A stretch of DNA of 64,000 nucleotides, taken from contig JAJHTX010000001.1 of the NCBI GenBank assembly GCA_032164295.1, positions 2,914,001-2,978,000 of the forward strand, read 5' to 3'. Shown piece after piece: positions 12,333-24,031 of the stretch. This DNA is from Inonotus obliquus (Eukaryota; Basidiomycota; Agaricomycetes; Hymenochaetales; Hymenochaetaceae). Below the pieces are notes generated by a model. It was not told the DNA's origin, did no database searches, and was given only the letters and a program-made list of their open reading frames with translations. Within the stretch, counting starts at the first letter, position 1; each line of letters starts with the position of its first letter. Both the position numbers and the translations under genes were made by a program.

Positions 12333-14482
12333 TTATGCGTTATGCAAGTCCTCCAAAGCCCGAATCCGAGGCTGAGCCCGAGACCGACCCCGATCCCGAG
12401 TCGAAATATCCCTATCCCAGGACTCATCTTCAAATTTATCTGGTTCTCTCCAAGTCTCCCTGGGCCTTCCTCCTCCCAACCCAGACCCAGACCCCGCTAA
12501 CTCCGACCTTCGAGTCTGTAACAAATCCAACATGTAAGACCGATGTTTTTCTCTTTCTCTTTCTCTTTCTCTTTCTCTTTCTCTTTCTCTTTCTCTTTCT
12601 CTTTCTCTTTCTCTTTCTCTTTCTCTTTCTCTCTCCCTCTCCCTCTCCCTCTCCCTCTCCCTTTCTCTTTCCGCAGAACTAGAATTCGAAAGTTCCAATA
12701 GTAGTGGGAGTCGTTTGTTTCCACTTCCATCTCCTCGATTCTGATCATAACTCTGATCGCATGTCTGATTCCGAGTCTGATTCCGAGTCCAAGGAGTTGG
12801 TGAAGGTGGGGTTGAAGGTGAAGGAATATTAATATCTTGGAATTGCCAGAATTGACCGTCTGTGTGAACTGCGTTTGAGTGTACGACGTCGAACATGAAC
12901 AACGATCGATCGAGGTGGTGTGAGCGTTTGATGAGGTTAACGTATACAGCTAGACTAGCGAATGCATCGTTCGCAGCATCTATCCACAATAGAAAGATCC
13001 GAGTCAGATATCGGTGAAAGTAATCAAATAGTATAGGGCAGTGGGCAGTGAATGAAAGAGACGAACGAACAATCCATCTGCTCTAGAGTCAATTCAGCCT
13101 CCCAATTACTCCTTCTCATAATGTTCTTTGGGAGTAAATGTCCCGTATATGCATGAACGAGGCGCGCGAGGCTAATGAGGTCTGTTGACCTTCCTGGCCA
13201 ACGGTCACGATCCAGAGTTCGAGCGAGATAAGACAACTCCACACATGATCGCATGGATGTTCCACAGTCTCTATACAACCGCTGTGCGTCACCTGTGGTA
13301 GACATTAGATGATCGAAGGTCCATGGATATACGACGTGAATACCTACTGAGGATTGACACGCCAGCTTTCCGAATTGACTCGTCTTTCAGAAATTCGATG
13401 AGTTTGGTCGGGAAGACTGCGCATATACCCAGGTGGCATAGGTCAGAGTTTCGTAGTTTACTCCGTAAGCCTGCATGCATGGAATTAGAAAGAGCACACA
13501 CCTGGCATGGCACTGAGTTGTAGCAGCAGTATCCTCCCGCGCGAAGCAATCTGCACAAGCGCAACCGAGTTCGCTGGTTGCCCAGACTGAGCAGCCGGAC
13601 ACCATTCCACATCAAATCCAACAACACGCCAAATCGCATCCATCCCTGAGTCTGAATTCTTTCGGAGTCGGAGAAGCCTTGAAAGTTCCTCGTTTGCCTC
13701 CTTGTAATCCCGAATATAAACCACCTCCACATCCTGTCTCTTGAAAGTCAATTTCGGAAGGTAGGTCTTGTCAAGTTTCTCAAACTCGCTCGATGACAAA
13801 AATAGCTTGGGGGACTTGTTACTGCCAACATTACGGGAAATTGGGGGAATAAGGAAGCGCCGAATCGGATCCGTTAGATCGCGGTCCTCGTTCCCTTTGT
13901 CCAGAGCTCGTTGGATTCTACTGAGAATATTCATACTGGACCCGTCGTGGTCCTCGAGGAGGTCTTCATTCTTTATAGAGAAGCTCCAGAGTACTCTGTG
14001 CTGAGATCCAGTTCCTTCCAGTCCGTCACAGGGGTGTCCTCGGCGCCTTTCGTACTGCGGGACTGGGACACAAACACGGACACGCTATGAGGCCTCGATC
14101 AAGCACAGCATAAACGTACGACGACTCCCTAGCCAGGAGAAAGGCTTGACATTACCGATAGGGCAAGGTCCTGCGTAGTCGGTTCCTTTTGACCGTTCTG
14201 GTCAGTCCCAACTTATATATTGGAATCTGGAATACCTAAGTTGGAGCAGGCCACGTTCAGCCATAGTTGCTCAGTGCGAGTGCCTCTATGAGATTGGGCC
14301 CATTTATCCAGAGGTTCGACACAGGAATGAAATGGACCGACTTCATTCGACGCCAGTTGCTTAATTTCATGTAGGGCCGGATCAGGAGAAGTAGAAGGCT
14401 TTGGATGAGGTGGCAATGACGCTTCTTCCCCAAAGGACCGTTCAGGTGCATCCGAGTCAAGGAAGTAGAAGCAATTATGGGC
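12333..14482 (-). CDS. 3'-5' exonuclease domain protein (WRN-exonuclease-like, DEDDy)
   Basis: RNase H-fold 3'-5' exonuclease of the DnaQ/WRN group. ExoI is VVGFDVEWCP with the D-x-E pair (near 13610). Then come SVALVQIAS (near 13550), VFPTKLIEFLKDESIRKAGV (13370-13420), and ExoII SDAQRLYRDCG joined across an intron at about 13303-13355. ARTLDRDRWPGR (near 13200) precedes ExoIII, where YAANDAFASL supplies the Tyr and final Asp across the intron at about 12990-13065. All four acidic residues are present, so activity is plausible. The C-terminal tail has about 20 Arg-Glu repeats from a hexanucleotide repeat. The 5' end is not settled. MNILSRIQRALDKG at 13934 is an in-frame Met, but a join through a 59-nt intron to TPVTDWKELDLST (near 14000-14035) and a further exon at about 14230-14482 look coding, so the true start is probably upstream of 14482. 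Confidence 0.75.
12548..12666. repeat. hexanucleotide repeat (CTTTCT)n then (CTCCCT)n, coding
   Basis: About 14 copies of CTTTCT are followed by about 5 copies of CTCCCT. On the minus strand both read as alternating Arg-Glu within the exonuclease tail. The unit is a multiple of three, so copy-number change keeps the frame. Confidence 0.95.
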
Positions 14483-15739
14483 CTAGTTCAGATACAGGAG
14501 GTGTACATGCGCGTTCCCGCTACCGTTGCAATTTACGCGCAGCAACGAGCGTCTTAGTCCTATTGGCGCTGCTGTGTACGTGGTCGCGTCGTCCACTCGG
14601 CATGTCGAAGAATGGACGGATGCATTTCCGACGCCTGCGCAGATGATTAGAGGAATTCGTGGTGAATATTGGGGCTTACTTAACTTGGTGGCACCAAGAA
14701 CAAAGGGATTGTTATGTAAATATCCGAGCGGGAGCCGGAACCTCAACGCACCCGAGAGCCTTCAATAATATTATTGTGCCTAAATGTATACTTCCGTAAA
14801 GAGACGGGACCGGCTATATTCTGCGCTGCACTATTATTACTAGAATGTATATTTTTGGGTGCACTAGGACTTGTGACTAACAACGTTTGTGTCACACGCA
14901 AACCGGAGGCGTCGAGGGAAGTTCTGAACGAAAGAGCACAAATGAAGCGGGAGAAATACCGGACCGTTTTGAGAAAGGCGTGCGATAGCAGAATGTCTTG
15001 AGTCGGCCTTGGCAAGTCTCATGATCATATTGGACAAGAACTCGCAGAGATGGGCGTAAGTACCGCACATTTTAGGATTGGAACATTGCGTGTATGCTAA
15101 CGAACGTGAATGTTTTCATACAGTACACTGGTGGTGTATCGAGCGAGGCGAGGCGTGCAGTGTATGTGGATGGAGTACCAAGAGAGGGGGGGTTAAGGGG
15201 AGTTTCCAAAATAGGATGATAACTATTTATAGGTGATTGATTGATGCGTGCTGTAGGCTCATGTCGCCTATTTCACCCCCTCCGTCTCGTCCGGCATGAA
15301 GGATATGCACCCAGACATGCAGCCACAGCAGCAGTACATCCACGCAGAATTAATATGGACTGAGACTTGAAAGGTATCAATGGGATGTTTATTAATATTT
15401 TTCGCGCGATGGGCGGGTCCCAAAATAGAGTCACGTCACCTCCTTCTCTTGGCTTTCCTCTCCTCCCCTCTCCCTTCCGCTCCCAGCCACAATGCTCCCC
15501 TCAACAACCACACGCACTACTCATGGCCATCAGGGCCAACTCGGCATGTCCTAAAACTGCACAGAGAGACGACAGGGGTGCGGGAAGAGAAGGAGGAACG
15601 GGTGGATGACGGAGAGTATATAATTAGAAAAGAAAACGCCAAGCCAAAGCGGCTGATTCTTCGAGTAGGCTATAATATATAATATAAACTTGGCTCATTC
15701 ATCTCCTCCCTCCCCATCTCTCCAATCCCCCCCGATCCG
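14483..15739. other. intergenic region between divergent genes
   Basis: It holds several 70-90-codon open frames on both strands (for example 14526-14768 plus, 14743-15015 minus) without recognisable domains. One or more 5' exons of the exonuclease gene may lie in 14483-14750. Near 15420-15720 the sequence becomes pyrimidine-rich and TATA-containing, which fits the promoter and leader of the gene starting at 15740. Confidence 0.4.
15671..15688 (+). promoter_or_regulatory. TATA-like element
   Basis: An AT-rich TATAATATATAATATAAA run lies 52-69 bases before the ATG at 15740 and is followed by a CT-rich leader. Position and composition fit a core promoter; this is inference. Confidence 0.35.
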
Positions 15740-17017
15740 ATGGACACTCCGCCCTACTCAGACGTATCCCTTCAGCTCTCCCCGGGCGCCAACGCTTTGC
15801 ACGTCAACGGTGACCAACAGCCCAACGCTCTCGCTCATCCAAACGGTCTTCCTCCACCTGGCCCTAGCTCTGCCAGTCCCGCCTCCGACCCCGACTTCCG
15901 CACTTTATACTCTTCTAGCTGGTCCGCCCTCGAGACTCCCACTCCCCCATCTCTGCGCGATATTTTGACCGCATACAGGCAAAAGGGCGATGGCGACCGT
16001 GAAACGCTTCTCGCCATGCTCAGTGCGAAAAGTGCAGAGGACCAGGTGTGTTTCACGAGATGGGTCTGAATCTTTAAACGTATGCTGATGTAACTTGAAT
16101 TCTTCCGAAAGCGCATTGCATCTCAGCTCTCTCTCCGCCGCGCCATGCTTGAAGTCAATAGGTACAGCGCCGAGTCGCGGTCGCCATCCCACTCGCAGCT
16201 CCAGTATCCCCAGTCCTCGCATTCACATGGACACGGCCATCATATGTATACCTATGTACCCGACGAACCATATGCCTTAGCAGCACCGAATCACCACCAT
16301 CACCACCGTCAGCAACACCACGCAGTGTCTGCCTCGCCACCTGCAGTGCACCATACTTACGCTTCGGGCTACTCCTCTCATAGTCAAGGCTCACGTAGTC
16401 ACGGACATCTTCGCGCAGTAGAGTCGCCTCCGCTTTCTTCAACAACGCAAAAGAGCATACTATCGGCCACTCGTGTGCGGCCGGCCTCTTTGAGTGGCTC
16501 GCATTCCCGAGGCAGTGTCCGTCTGCCTGATGCACGATCTCAGGTGCATTCCGTTCCTCAGCCACAGTCGCAAATTTCAAGCCGACGAAAACGCCCGCGT
16601 CCCTCTCGGTCGCGCTCACGATCTCCTGGTCCCATGGCTACTGCATCTCCTTCGCATCGGGCATACGCATATACATATTCTCACTCTGCCGCTCACTCGC
16701 ATGCACATTCGGAACTGGACGCTGAACGGTCATCTTATAGCTCCGGTTCTGAAGCCGGTTCGCCACGTAGTGTTCCTAATGCATACGTCCCACGGACAAT
16801 GGCAATTGGATCACTTTTATCGGCTGCCAAGGCGGGCAACTCCACGCCCAGCACTGGACCTATTTCTAACTCGAGAGCTAACGGGAGGGTTAAGGATGAA
16901 CGTTTAGAACGTACTGATCGAGAGCAGGATTTGGACCCAGAAAACGAGCAGGAGAGCTTGCAACGTGAACGTAAGCGGGACCGTGACGAGCGAAAATCTC
17001 CATTTCTTTCTTTGTGA
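15740..17017 (+). CDS. hypothetical Ser/His/Arg-rich protein
   Basis: Two exons (15740-16045 and 16112-17017) encode 403 residues; I do not recognise the family. Residues 60-115 are the only ordered-looking part: SLRDILTAYRQKGDGDRETL (near 15940-16000) and, after the intron, RIASQLSLRRAMLEVNRY (16112-16165), probably a short helical pair. The rest is low complexity: His clusters (HHHHHRQQHH near 16300), Ser/His tracts, an SR-like basic patch SSRRKRPRPSRSRSRSPG (near 16580-16630) that could act as a nuclear signal, and an acidic/basic tail (RERKRDRDERK near 16970). IGSLLSAAKAG (near 16805) is a possible short linear motif. Composition suggests a disordered nuclear or signalling protein. The promoter at 15671 and the clean intron support a real gene. 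Confidence 0.7.
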
Positions 17018-17590
17018 ATATCATTTTGATAAAAAACTAACTTATAACACTCCTGCCGAATGGTGTATTTGACTCTCTTCCTGCTTTATCTATCTATGTT
17101 GCCGTCTCGCCTTCCCCCCTGCCTCGGTTCACATGCCCAGTCTTCCCTTTTCTCGTCTTATCTTCGTTGGAGAATAGCGTATTTTTGTTGTATCCTTCCC
17201 TAAGCCTAAGAAAGCTCATATCCTTGTTGAGCTCACTTCTGCAGGTCGTGTTCCTCCCCTCCGGATGCCAGCACAACGAATGTATATTGCATTTCCCCGA
17301 TCGCTTTCATCACCTGAGGGGTACACCATACACCATGCCGCATCTATTCATACTAGAATAGTTGAGGAACAAGTCATCAAAAACCAAGAGGAGCAAGAGA
17401 CTTGGCTGACTGGTCATGCCTTCATGCGTATGCTAATATTAATACTCCCGAACCCAAAACACCGAAGTAAGTACTTACTAGTACCGAATTACCTAAATAA
17501 CGGAATTAGAAATAACGAAATTAGAAAATAGAATAAAGTTTTCATCTCTGGTCTATTTTAGGGAACGTACCATACGGGGTGGGGACATGC
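17018..17590. other. intergenic region left of the transposon
   Basis: This holds the 3' flank of the preceding gene and AT-rich sequence with short open frames (17167-17531) that are not protein-like. No gene seen. Confidence 0.4.
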
Positions 17591-17598
17591 ATAGACAT

Positions 17599-18624
17599 TG
17601 GGGAGTGGCAATCCCTATCAAAAAAACGACCGTTCTCACGGTCTATGCCGCGTCGTGCCGGAGCTCGCTTAAGCATAAGCGATGACCGGTTTTTGAGAGA
17701 CACATTCGACTCCATGTAACCCTCCCACATCACAAAGATAACTAGTATTAAGTGTGTATATCATGTCTTTGATGTCTTTAGACCAATATCTTCAAAAAAG
17801 AAATTGACTTTTACTAAAATCCGCCGAGATATTGTATAGTTTTAGGTCATATCTAAGGAACTAGATAATTTCTTGAAAATTTTTTCTCAACAAAATGAAG
17901 ATAGTCATGAAACAATGTGATTTGTACATTTACATGGAAATCGTTGAGAAATTCAGTGAGTTCTGAGTGTTCGAAGAGTGCATTGAATCTCACCGAATAA
18001 AGGAAAACTCTGTCACGTGACATTGCATTTGTATGGGTGCACGAACCAGCAAAAGAGCAATAATGCAAGAAAATATTGCAAAATGTCTGCAAGCACAAAA
18101 TTCATTTGATAAATCAAGTAAATATACCATGGTACCTGTACAAGCTCCAAAAATGCCATCAATGATACTGCATAGTGCTTATCTTAGTCTTTCTCAGAGA
18201 TGCATACAGTGACACCATCTACATCAAGGAATCAGTATAGCAAGCTTTAAAATACAGCAGATAGTATGCTTCTGATATATTCATATTAGAAAGTCACTGT
18301 GTATACAAATGAATAACCAGCAACATCACCAAAGACCTTGTTCAAGACCATGAGTACTGTTGACCGGTAATAATCTACAATAAAACATGCTATGTATGCT
18401 CATTTTTGTCTTAATTTGTCTAGTATCATATCAGGTGAATGTCTTTATTTAATTCTCTGGTATATTTCTCATAAAATGCTAATTATCTGGTCTCATGAAG
18501 GATTGGTACATTGAATCGAAAGGCGGTAAATATGGATCGCTGTTTCTTACCATATATGGTAGATGTTACAACTCCGCTTGAAAAAAAGGGGGCTCGCGCG
18601 GCACTTGGAGATTGCCACTCCCCA
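17599..18624. mobile_element. non-autonomous DNA transposon, hAT-like (MITE-type)
   Basis: The left end reads TGGGGAGTGGCAATCCC (from 17599). The right end, read inward on the other strand, is TGGGGAGTGGCAATCTCC (to 18624), giving a terminal inverted repeat of about 15 matching bases and weaker similarity further in. TAGACAT lies just outside both ends (17592-17598 and 18625-18631), or ATAGACAT if the shared A is counted as target, so the target duplication is 7-8 bp. Eight-base duplications are typical of the hAT superfamily. The interior is AT-rich and carries no transposase; the longest open frame is 81 codons at 17853-18098 (minus). The intact duplication and similar ends suggest a fairly recent insertion. 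No second copy is in the window. Confidence 0.75.
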
Positions 18625-18631
18625 TAGACAT

Positions 18632-21420
18632 GCATATGATATGAATAGGATGTGTACTCTGAAATATGGCGGTGTGAAAATTGAACGGTTTTGCCAAGAG
18701 TAATTTGGGCGTTCTTCTTGGGAGAGATGGGGATGGGATGGCTTCCCTCGTTCCCTGTTTCCTGTTGTCTGTGTTGTCTGTTTGAACTGGGGTTCCCGAC
18801 TCCCTGGCCTTGTTCGAACTAAACTATCTATGAACTTTCCCGTGCGTGAGCGCTGGCTTGAAAGTTGTGAAGGTTGTGAATCAATGTGATGGTGAAGGTT
18901 TATTATTATTATTACCTTCTTCCGAGTCGGTCTTGTCTTGTCGTGATGCCTAAGCCCAAGAAAAAGTTATACATACATACATATATTTGCTTCGATTATT
19001 TTTACCGTCTTTCCTTACCAACCACCCAACCGTCTATAAATCATATTTACTTTCTTTTTTCGCGGGTTTCCAGTTCCCTGTTGCCTCTAGTTTCCAGTTT
19101 CCATGATGCATATTGCTAGATCCGTAGACCCGTAGACCCGTAGACCTGAGAAACCAAAGTTCCAAGCCAGCCAAGCCATGCAACACAACACGAGAATAGA
19201 ATTGAGAATTATGTACTAATATAATTGATAGGACCCATGCATGTCCCTACATATCCGTCGTGTGTCCTATAAGAGCCCATAAGCAACACAATTCCCTTTC
19301 ACTCACCAAATCTAAACATAGAAAAAGTCGGGTATTTATGAATTATGAAATGCGGTCCTTTCCCTTCGGTGTAGAAACCAAATCAGTACTGAATCAGTGA
19401 ATCAGTGAGATCTCTATATGAGAGAAAGAGAAAGGCTTCCAAATTATCCGACTAGAACTCAGAAGCCAAAGCCGAAAGTAATCTAGAGGGGGGATGAAGG
19501 AAGGTTGAAGAAGGAAGACTCACTCGGAGTTGTCTTGGAACGAATAGGTGATACGATACGACGTTGCGAAGAAAGAAGAAAAGAAAGAAAGAACCTTCTC
19601 CCTTGCTAAGTATACCGTATACTAGATACTGTTTACTGTAAGTTTAGACCGCTAGCAATTAAGTCGTGATAAGCTCCGTCTATTAAAAAATGGTATGCTA
19701 GTATGTATACCACATTGCCATTTGCATTTGTTCCGCCGGTGCAGAATTAGTAGAGTAGTTGGGAATTCTAAGAATCTGGGAATATGAAGTCCAGGAATAG
19801 TATCCGAAGGGGGGACTGTGAATATAGGGAATGAGGCTGCAGCTGAAAATTGGTCGAGTCCGAGGCGAGGAGTGAGTAGTGAGGTCTATCTGTGCCGATA
19901 AATTGAAGGTCACACCTCACCCAAGTTGATGTGAGTGTGGATGCCTCGTGTAAACTTGCTCGGCACCGCGAGGATTGCGGGGGAAAGTTTACTGAGTAAA
20001 TTGGTCTGCCAGTCAGCCGCACCTCCTCCAAGAATAGTTTTCGTACCCAGACTGTTCAGAAGTTTCGCATTGACGCCCACGGACTCGGAACCGATCCCCC
20101 TCCATTTGCTCTTCGGAGTTCTTGCTCCCCCATCCTCCGGGAATCAAGGACGGAAGTAGACACGTATCATAGGTCAATCACGAGCTATGCAGGCGGCTGT
20201 ATAGATTTGATATCACAGCAGATACTAAGATACGATTGCGTGATATTGATTGGATTTTGAGTGATCGAGGGATAAAATCACCTAGGGAAAATCAGGAATC
20301 GATTTTGATATCATTCCAGATGATACACATCAGGATGATACGCATTTAGCGAAAGACACGCCAAGGCGAGAGAGAAGGGAAGTAAACCCTACTCTGAGAA
20401 AGGATACCAGAATAGCACGGACTAAAAATTACCACTGGGCCCTACGTGCGATATCCCTTCCCATAGTCCTCGGATATTGGGAGCTACGGTGAACCGCGAA
20501 TGAATCTATAACACAATTGGTAAGCTTGAAAGAAGCCCTCGCTACTTTCAGGTCTGGAAATAGCAGCTTCGTGTGAGTGACTCGGAAGAACTCACTTTAT
20601 TCAAATCGATATTTGATAGGGCTTATTACAGAAGATCAGATGAAAACGGCACGGTGCATCGATAACTATGAGATGAAGATGGATTTAGTCTGTGCCATAA
20701 CGAAGCTGGACGAATATAGCACGACCAACCCATTCAGCGACTCCACAACACAAAAGCAAGGCCCGTCTCTTCTCTTCTTCATAGCCCTGGTGAGAATTCC
20801 TCTCGGACCTTGCCTCGTTTCCCAAAATTACGAAATTTCTGCGTAAAATTGTCGTTGTAGAAATAGCACAAGAGAATAAACTGGACATGCGAGAATCGTA
20901 GAAGCCATAAGATGAGATACATGCTGACTCCGTATGTACAGAAACGTTGCTTTACACGCCCAGAACCGGCGCTTCTGAAGAGGCGTGCAGGGGACAAGCT
21001 CGCTGGGCTTGAGATATCGGAGAAAGATTGAGGCGTTACTGTAACTGTACCATGCCACAGCTAGCAACAAAGATGAGCAGTAAAATAGACAGCCGCGTGA
21101 TGGTTGAACAGTGAGAGTGTTCGCGGTCACGTCGCGTCGCTGAATCTGAAATCCGGCTCCACGTGATGACTAAGCGCATCATTTGATTCTCGATCTGCCC
21201 ATCACCGCATTGCATAGACACATGTAATGGTAAACGAGGGTGGCCATGCTGTTCCAGCCTTGATCCTGCTATTCTACGCGGATATCTTCCAGCTATCCTC
21301 TATCTCTTGCTCGTCTCCCTTTGTGTTCGCTAGTCACTAAGCTCGCTGGCGACCGACTCGGAAGTTCACATCTACTAAATAACCTCCTGAAACCATTCCC
21401 GGTCGAACTCCATCGAAACG
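18632..21420. other. gene-poor region with short simple repeats
   Basis: There are 2.8 kb without a convincing gene. Open frames such as 19935-20159 (plus) and 20828-21130 (minus) have no domain signals. Purine-rich runs occur near 19420-19600 and a TAT-rich run near 18900. The last 200 bases should contain the promoter of the gene at 21421. Long non-coding RNA cannot be excluded from sequence. Confidence 0.4.
19122..19145. repeat. short tandem repeat, 3 x CCGTAGAC
   Basis: Three perfect copies of an 8-base unit in non-coding sequence. Confidence 0.9.
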
Positions 21421-23610
21421 ATGCATATCTCATTCTACCCACCTCTTGGTGCTCATACACGCGTGCCAGTAGGCGCACATAACTCGAATATTAAATCAAA
21501 TGAAGATGCAGTACGTGCGGCATGTACTGCACATCTGTCTCCACAGGATTATGCAGAAGTGGCGAAGACAGGTCTCCGTATTGAGGTTTGGACGAATGCA
21601 CCGAGTGGAACGCGACCTGCCTGGGAATGGGGGCCCATTGCTTTCCAGGAGGTGGAAGAAACGACCGCTGAGACTGGCGCAGAGACGACAGTGCCGGACT
21701 TGATACTCGGCTCTGAAGGACGACCAGAGTATCTGTCGCCAACCGAAGCCCAGACATCAAAAACACACGTCTTCCGTGCAGAGTTCACGCTCCCGCGTAG
21801 TCCAGGTTCAGTTTTCGCTTATACGTACCGCCTTGTTTACCCGAGCGGAATCTGTTGGCTTGGTTCCGACCGAGACAATGGCGTACTGGAGCTGGATGGA
21901 GGCTCCGCATTCTTTGAAGAGATTGGTTCCTGGAGAGCTGAAGGCGAAAGAAGTGTGCATGTTGATGGTCTTGAACCAGAATTTACGGAAGACTGTTCCG
22001 TAGTCGGAAAGCTAGATATCAACGAGTGGACTTGGGCTGGCTGGGCGACCGATGGATCAAGGTAAATACATCAGTATTTGCGTTTTGTCGGACGAGTAAA
22101 TCTGAACAACTGCAGGGTATGGTCATTTGGTGATACCTGTCTTGAACCTGTCGGCGATGCAGTTCTAGCCTACCTTATTCCATCGGCGTTCGATTCTTCG
22201 GTCCTGTTGCCGCGTTCTTACGTCTTCCATGTCCATAACAAGGAAACGCGGTTCTCCATCAATAGTCAAGGCCATATTACAATTCCTAATAAGCAGAAAT
22301 CGGCAATGGCTTGTAGAGAGCACGATTCAAGCTCCAAGACCGACCTCGAGCTCTTGCGCAGCCAGGTTGAGTCATTGTGTTATGCGCCACACATACTCTC
22401 CACACAAGATATGGATTCATTTCTATTTACGCCAAATTACGATTCTGAGGTGTCGGTGACGATATATGCGCAGAATTTGGCGCGTTCGTCGTCACCTTCC
22501 CGCTCCATCTCCTTACCAATTCGGGCTTTGGAGCCGTTCGCGAACTCTACGGGCATAATATCTATATTCGAACCTGAAACACGAAAAAGTTACTTTGTCA
22601 GCCGCACCGACGAGTCTCGAGACCTTATACTCAGGTTCGGATCTCGCGGAGCTGAAATCGTCATCAGTACCGTCTATGGAATAGCGGGCAACTCAGCATC
22701 ACCTTCAGGCTGGCAGTTTTCGATACCAGAGTGCCCTGCTGCACCGGAGCGTGTTGACCTACCCTCTAATGCGGAGAACCCCCTTCCGACGCCTCCGGCA
22801 TCTCCACCATCAAAACCCCAACGAAGCGTGACCTTTGTCTTGCCGATTGAGAACGACACGGAGGGCAGTCTCCGACAGCGCAAGCCTGTTGAGCCTTCGG
22901 ACCCGACTCCAGGGAATGGCACTGCTGCTAAGCGCATTCTGCGCAACAACAATAGTGCTTTCGAGAATTATCAGGCGGCGGCTTCGCCCCGCGAAAAGTT
23001 TTCGGTATTTGTCGCCAACCTACTGAAGTTACTCGCGCGATTTATGGGTATCGCCGTGGTTCGCTTCATACTATTTACATTGCGTCTCCTTTTCGGGAAG
23101 ATGAAGGAACTACAGTCGAGCTTTACCCGGTCAAAGGATAACACTGGGGAGGAAGATAGCCAGCCAACTTCCATCCCGCCCCTAGGGCCTGGGGCACAAA
23201 CAAGCGAGGCAACTGCCACAGGGAGTAATGATGCATCCGGTGCTTCTAGCGTCGTCGGAGGGGATATAGTGGAGACTCCAATACTTCATATTGGCAGCGC
23301 GAACTCCACAGAGGCGGGTGAAGGGGGTCCAGACTATCAAGCGTACTCCAATCTCCTTACATCCACAAGCAAGTCGGCGGCGCACGGGCTAAAGTGGGCA
23401 CTTCCCATTGGAGATGAAGTACCGATCCGACTGCTAGTCCACTCTGACGCCAAACCTGAAGAGCTCCTTGAACAACTGGAGATTGAGCTGAACGGTGGGG
23501 AAGTCAAGCAAATTACTTCTGTATATGGGGTGGGGGAGAAGACGAGCGTTGTTGAAATTCTACGACTCGAAAGAGTGGCTGCGGAGTTTCTGGTCAGACT
23601 CAGGAGTTAG
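21421..23610 (+). CDS. conserved-looking hypothetical protein with one hydrophobic segment
   Basis: Two exons (21421-22061 and 22116-23610) encode 711 residues. The family is not recognised. The N-terminal ~210 residues look like a beta-rich fold, with EVWTNAPSGTRPAWEWGP (near 21590-21640), FAYTYRLVYPSGICWLGSDR (21810-21870) and the Trp-rich WTWAGWATDGSRVWSFGDT (22027-22140, across the intron). The middle is less constrained. Residues ~440-490 give a Pro-rich segment with PTPPASPPSKPQR (near 22790). FMGIAVVRFILFTLRLLF (near 23041-23095) is a hydrophobic, Arg-containing stretch that could be a membrane anchor or an amphipathic helix. The C-terminus is ordered again (VVEILRLERVAAEFLVRLRS). Long open exons and a clean 54-nt intron make this a real gene. 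Inference only: a membrane-associated protein with an immunoglobulin- or carbohydrate-module-like N-terminus. Confidence 0.8.
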
Positions 23611-24031
23611 TTACTTGATATGTTTGTTCTTTGTTGAATGGATAGATGTAATATTGGTTTACGGTTGTCGCTATGTGTCATGTTTGTTTTTCAATATTAT
23701 GATTATTATGTAAGATCGACGTTTTTGGAGTACGTCGCTGCGGCGTTTCCTAATCCCGTAACGACATTGTGGGTCCATGACGTAATTATGCTTCTTCCAC
23801 ATATAGCCTCCTCCAAACTCCTCTGGACTCCCCGTAAAAAGCAAGTTACTCACATATATAATTCCACTTTCTCCTGCTCCTATTCCTCTCATCGCATTTC
23901 CGCTTTCTACATACACGAACGTTGTCTACTCCCTGACGCTTCTCAACAACGTATTACCCTCACAACTCACCGCCTCTTCAACGTTTACTCTCAGCAACAA
24001 GTCTTAGCATACCCCTTCTCCCTCTTTAGTT
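23611..24031. other. intergenic region with pyrimidine-rich promoter side
   Basis: It holds the 3' flank of the upstream gene, then from about 23830 a CT-rich stretch with a TATATAA-like box near 23853. This fits the promoter and leader of the gene at 24032. Confidence 0.4.

Noticed and set aside
12335..12682. Plus-strand frame with long Leu-Phe repeat
   Set aside because: It is the antisense shadow of the hexamer repeat in the exonuclease gene.
17853..18098. 81-codon frame inside the transposon
   Set aside because: Too short for a hAT transposase and without its motifs; chance frame in AT-rich DNA.
20828..21130. 100-codon minus-strand frame
   Set aside because: No domain, lies in the promoter region of the 21421 gene and has an unbiased composition.
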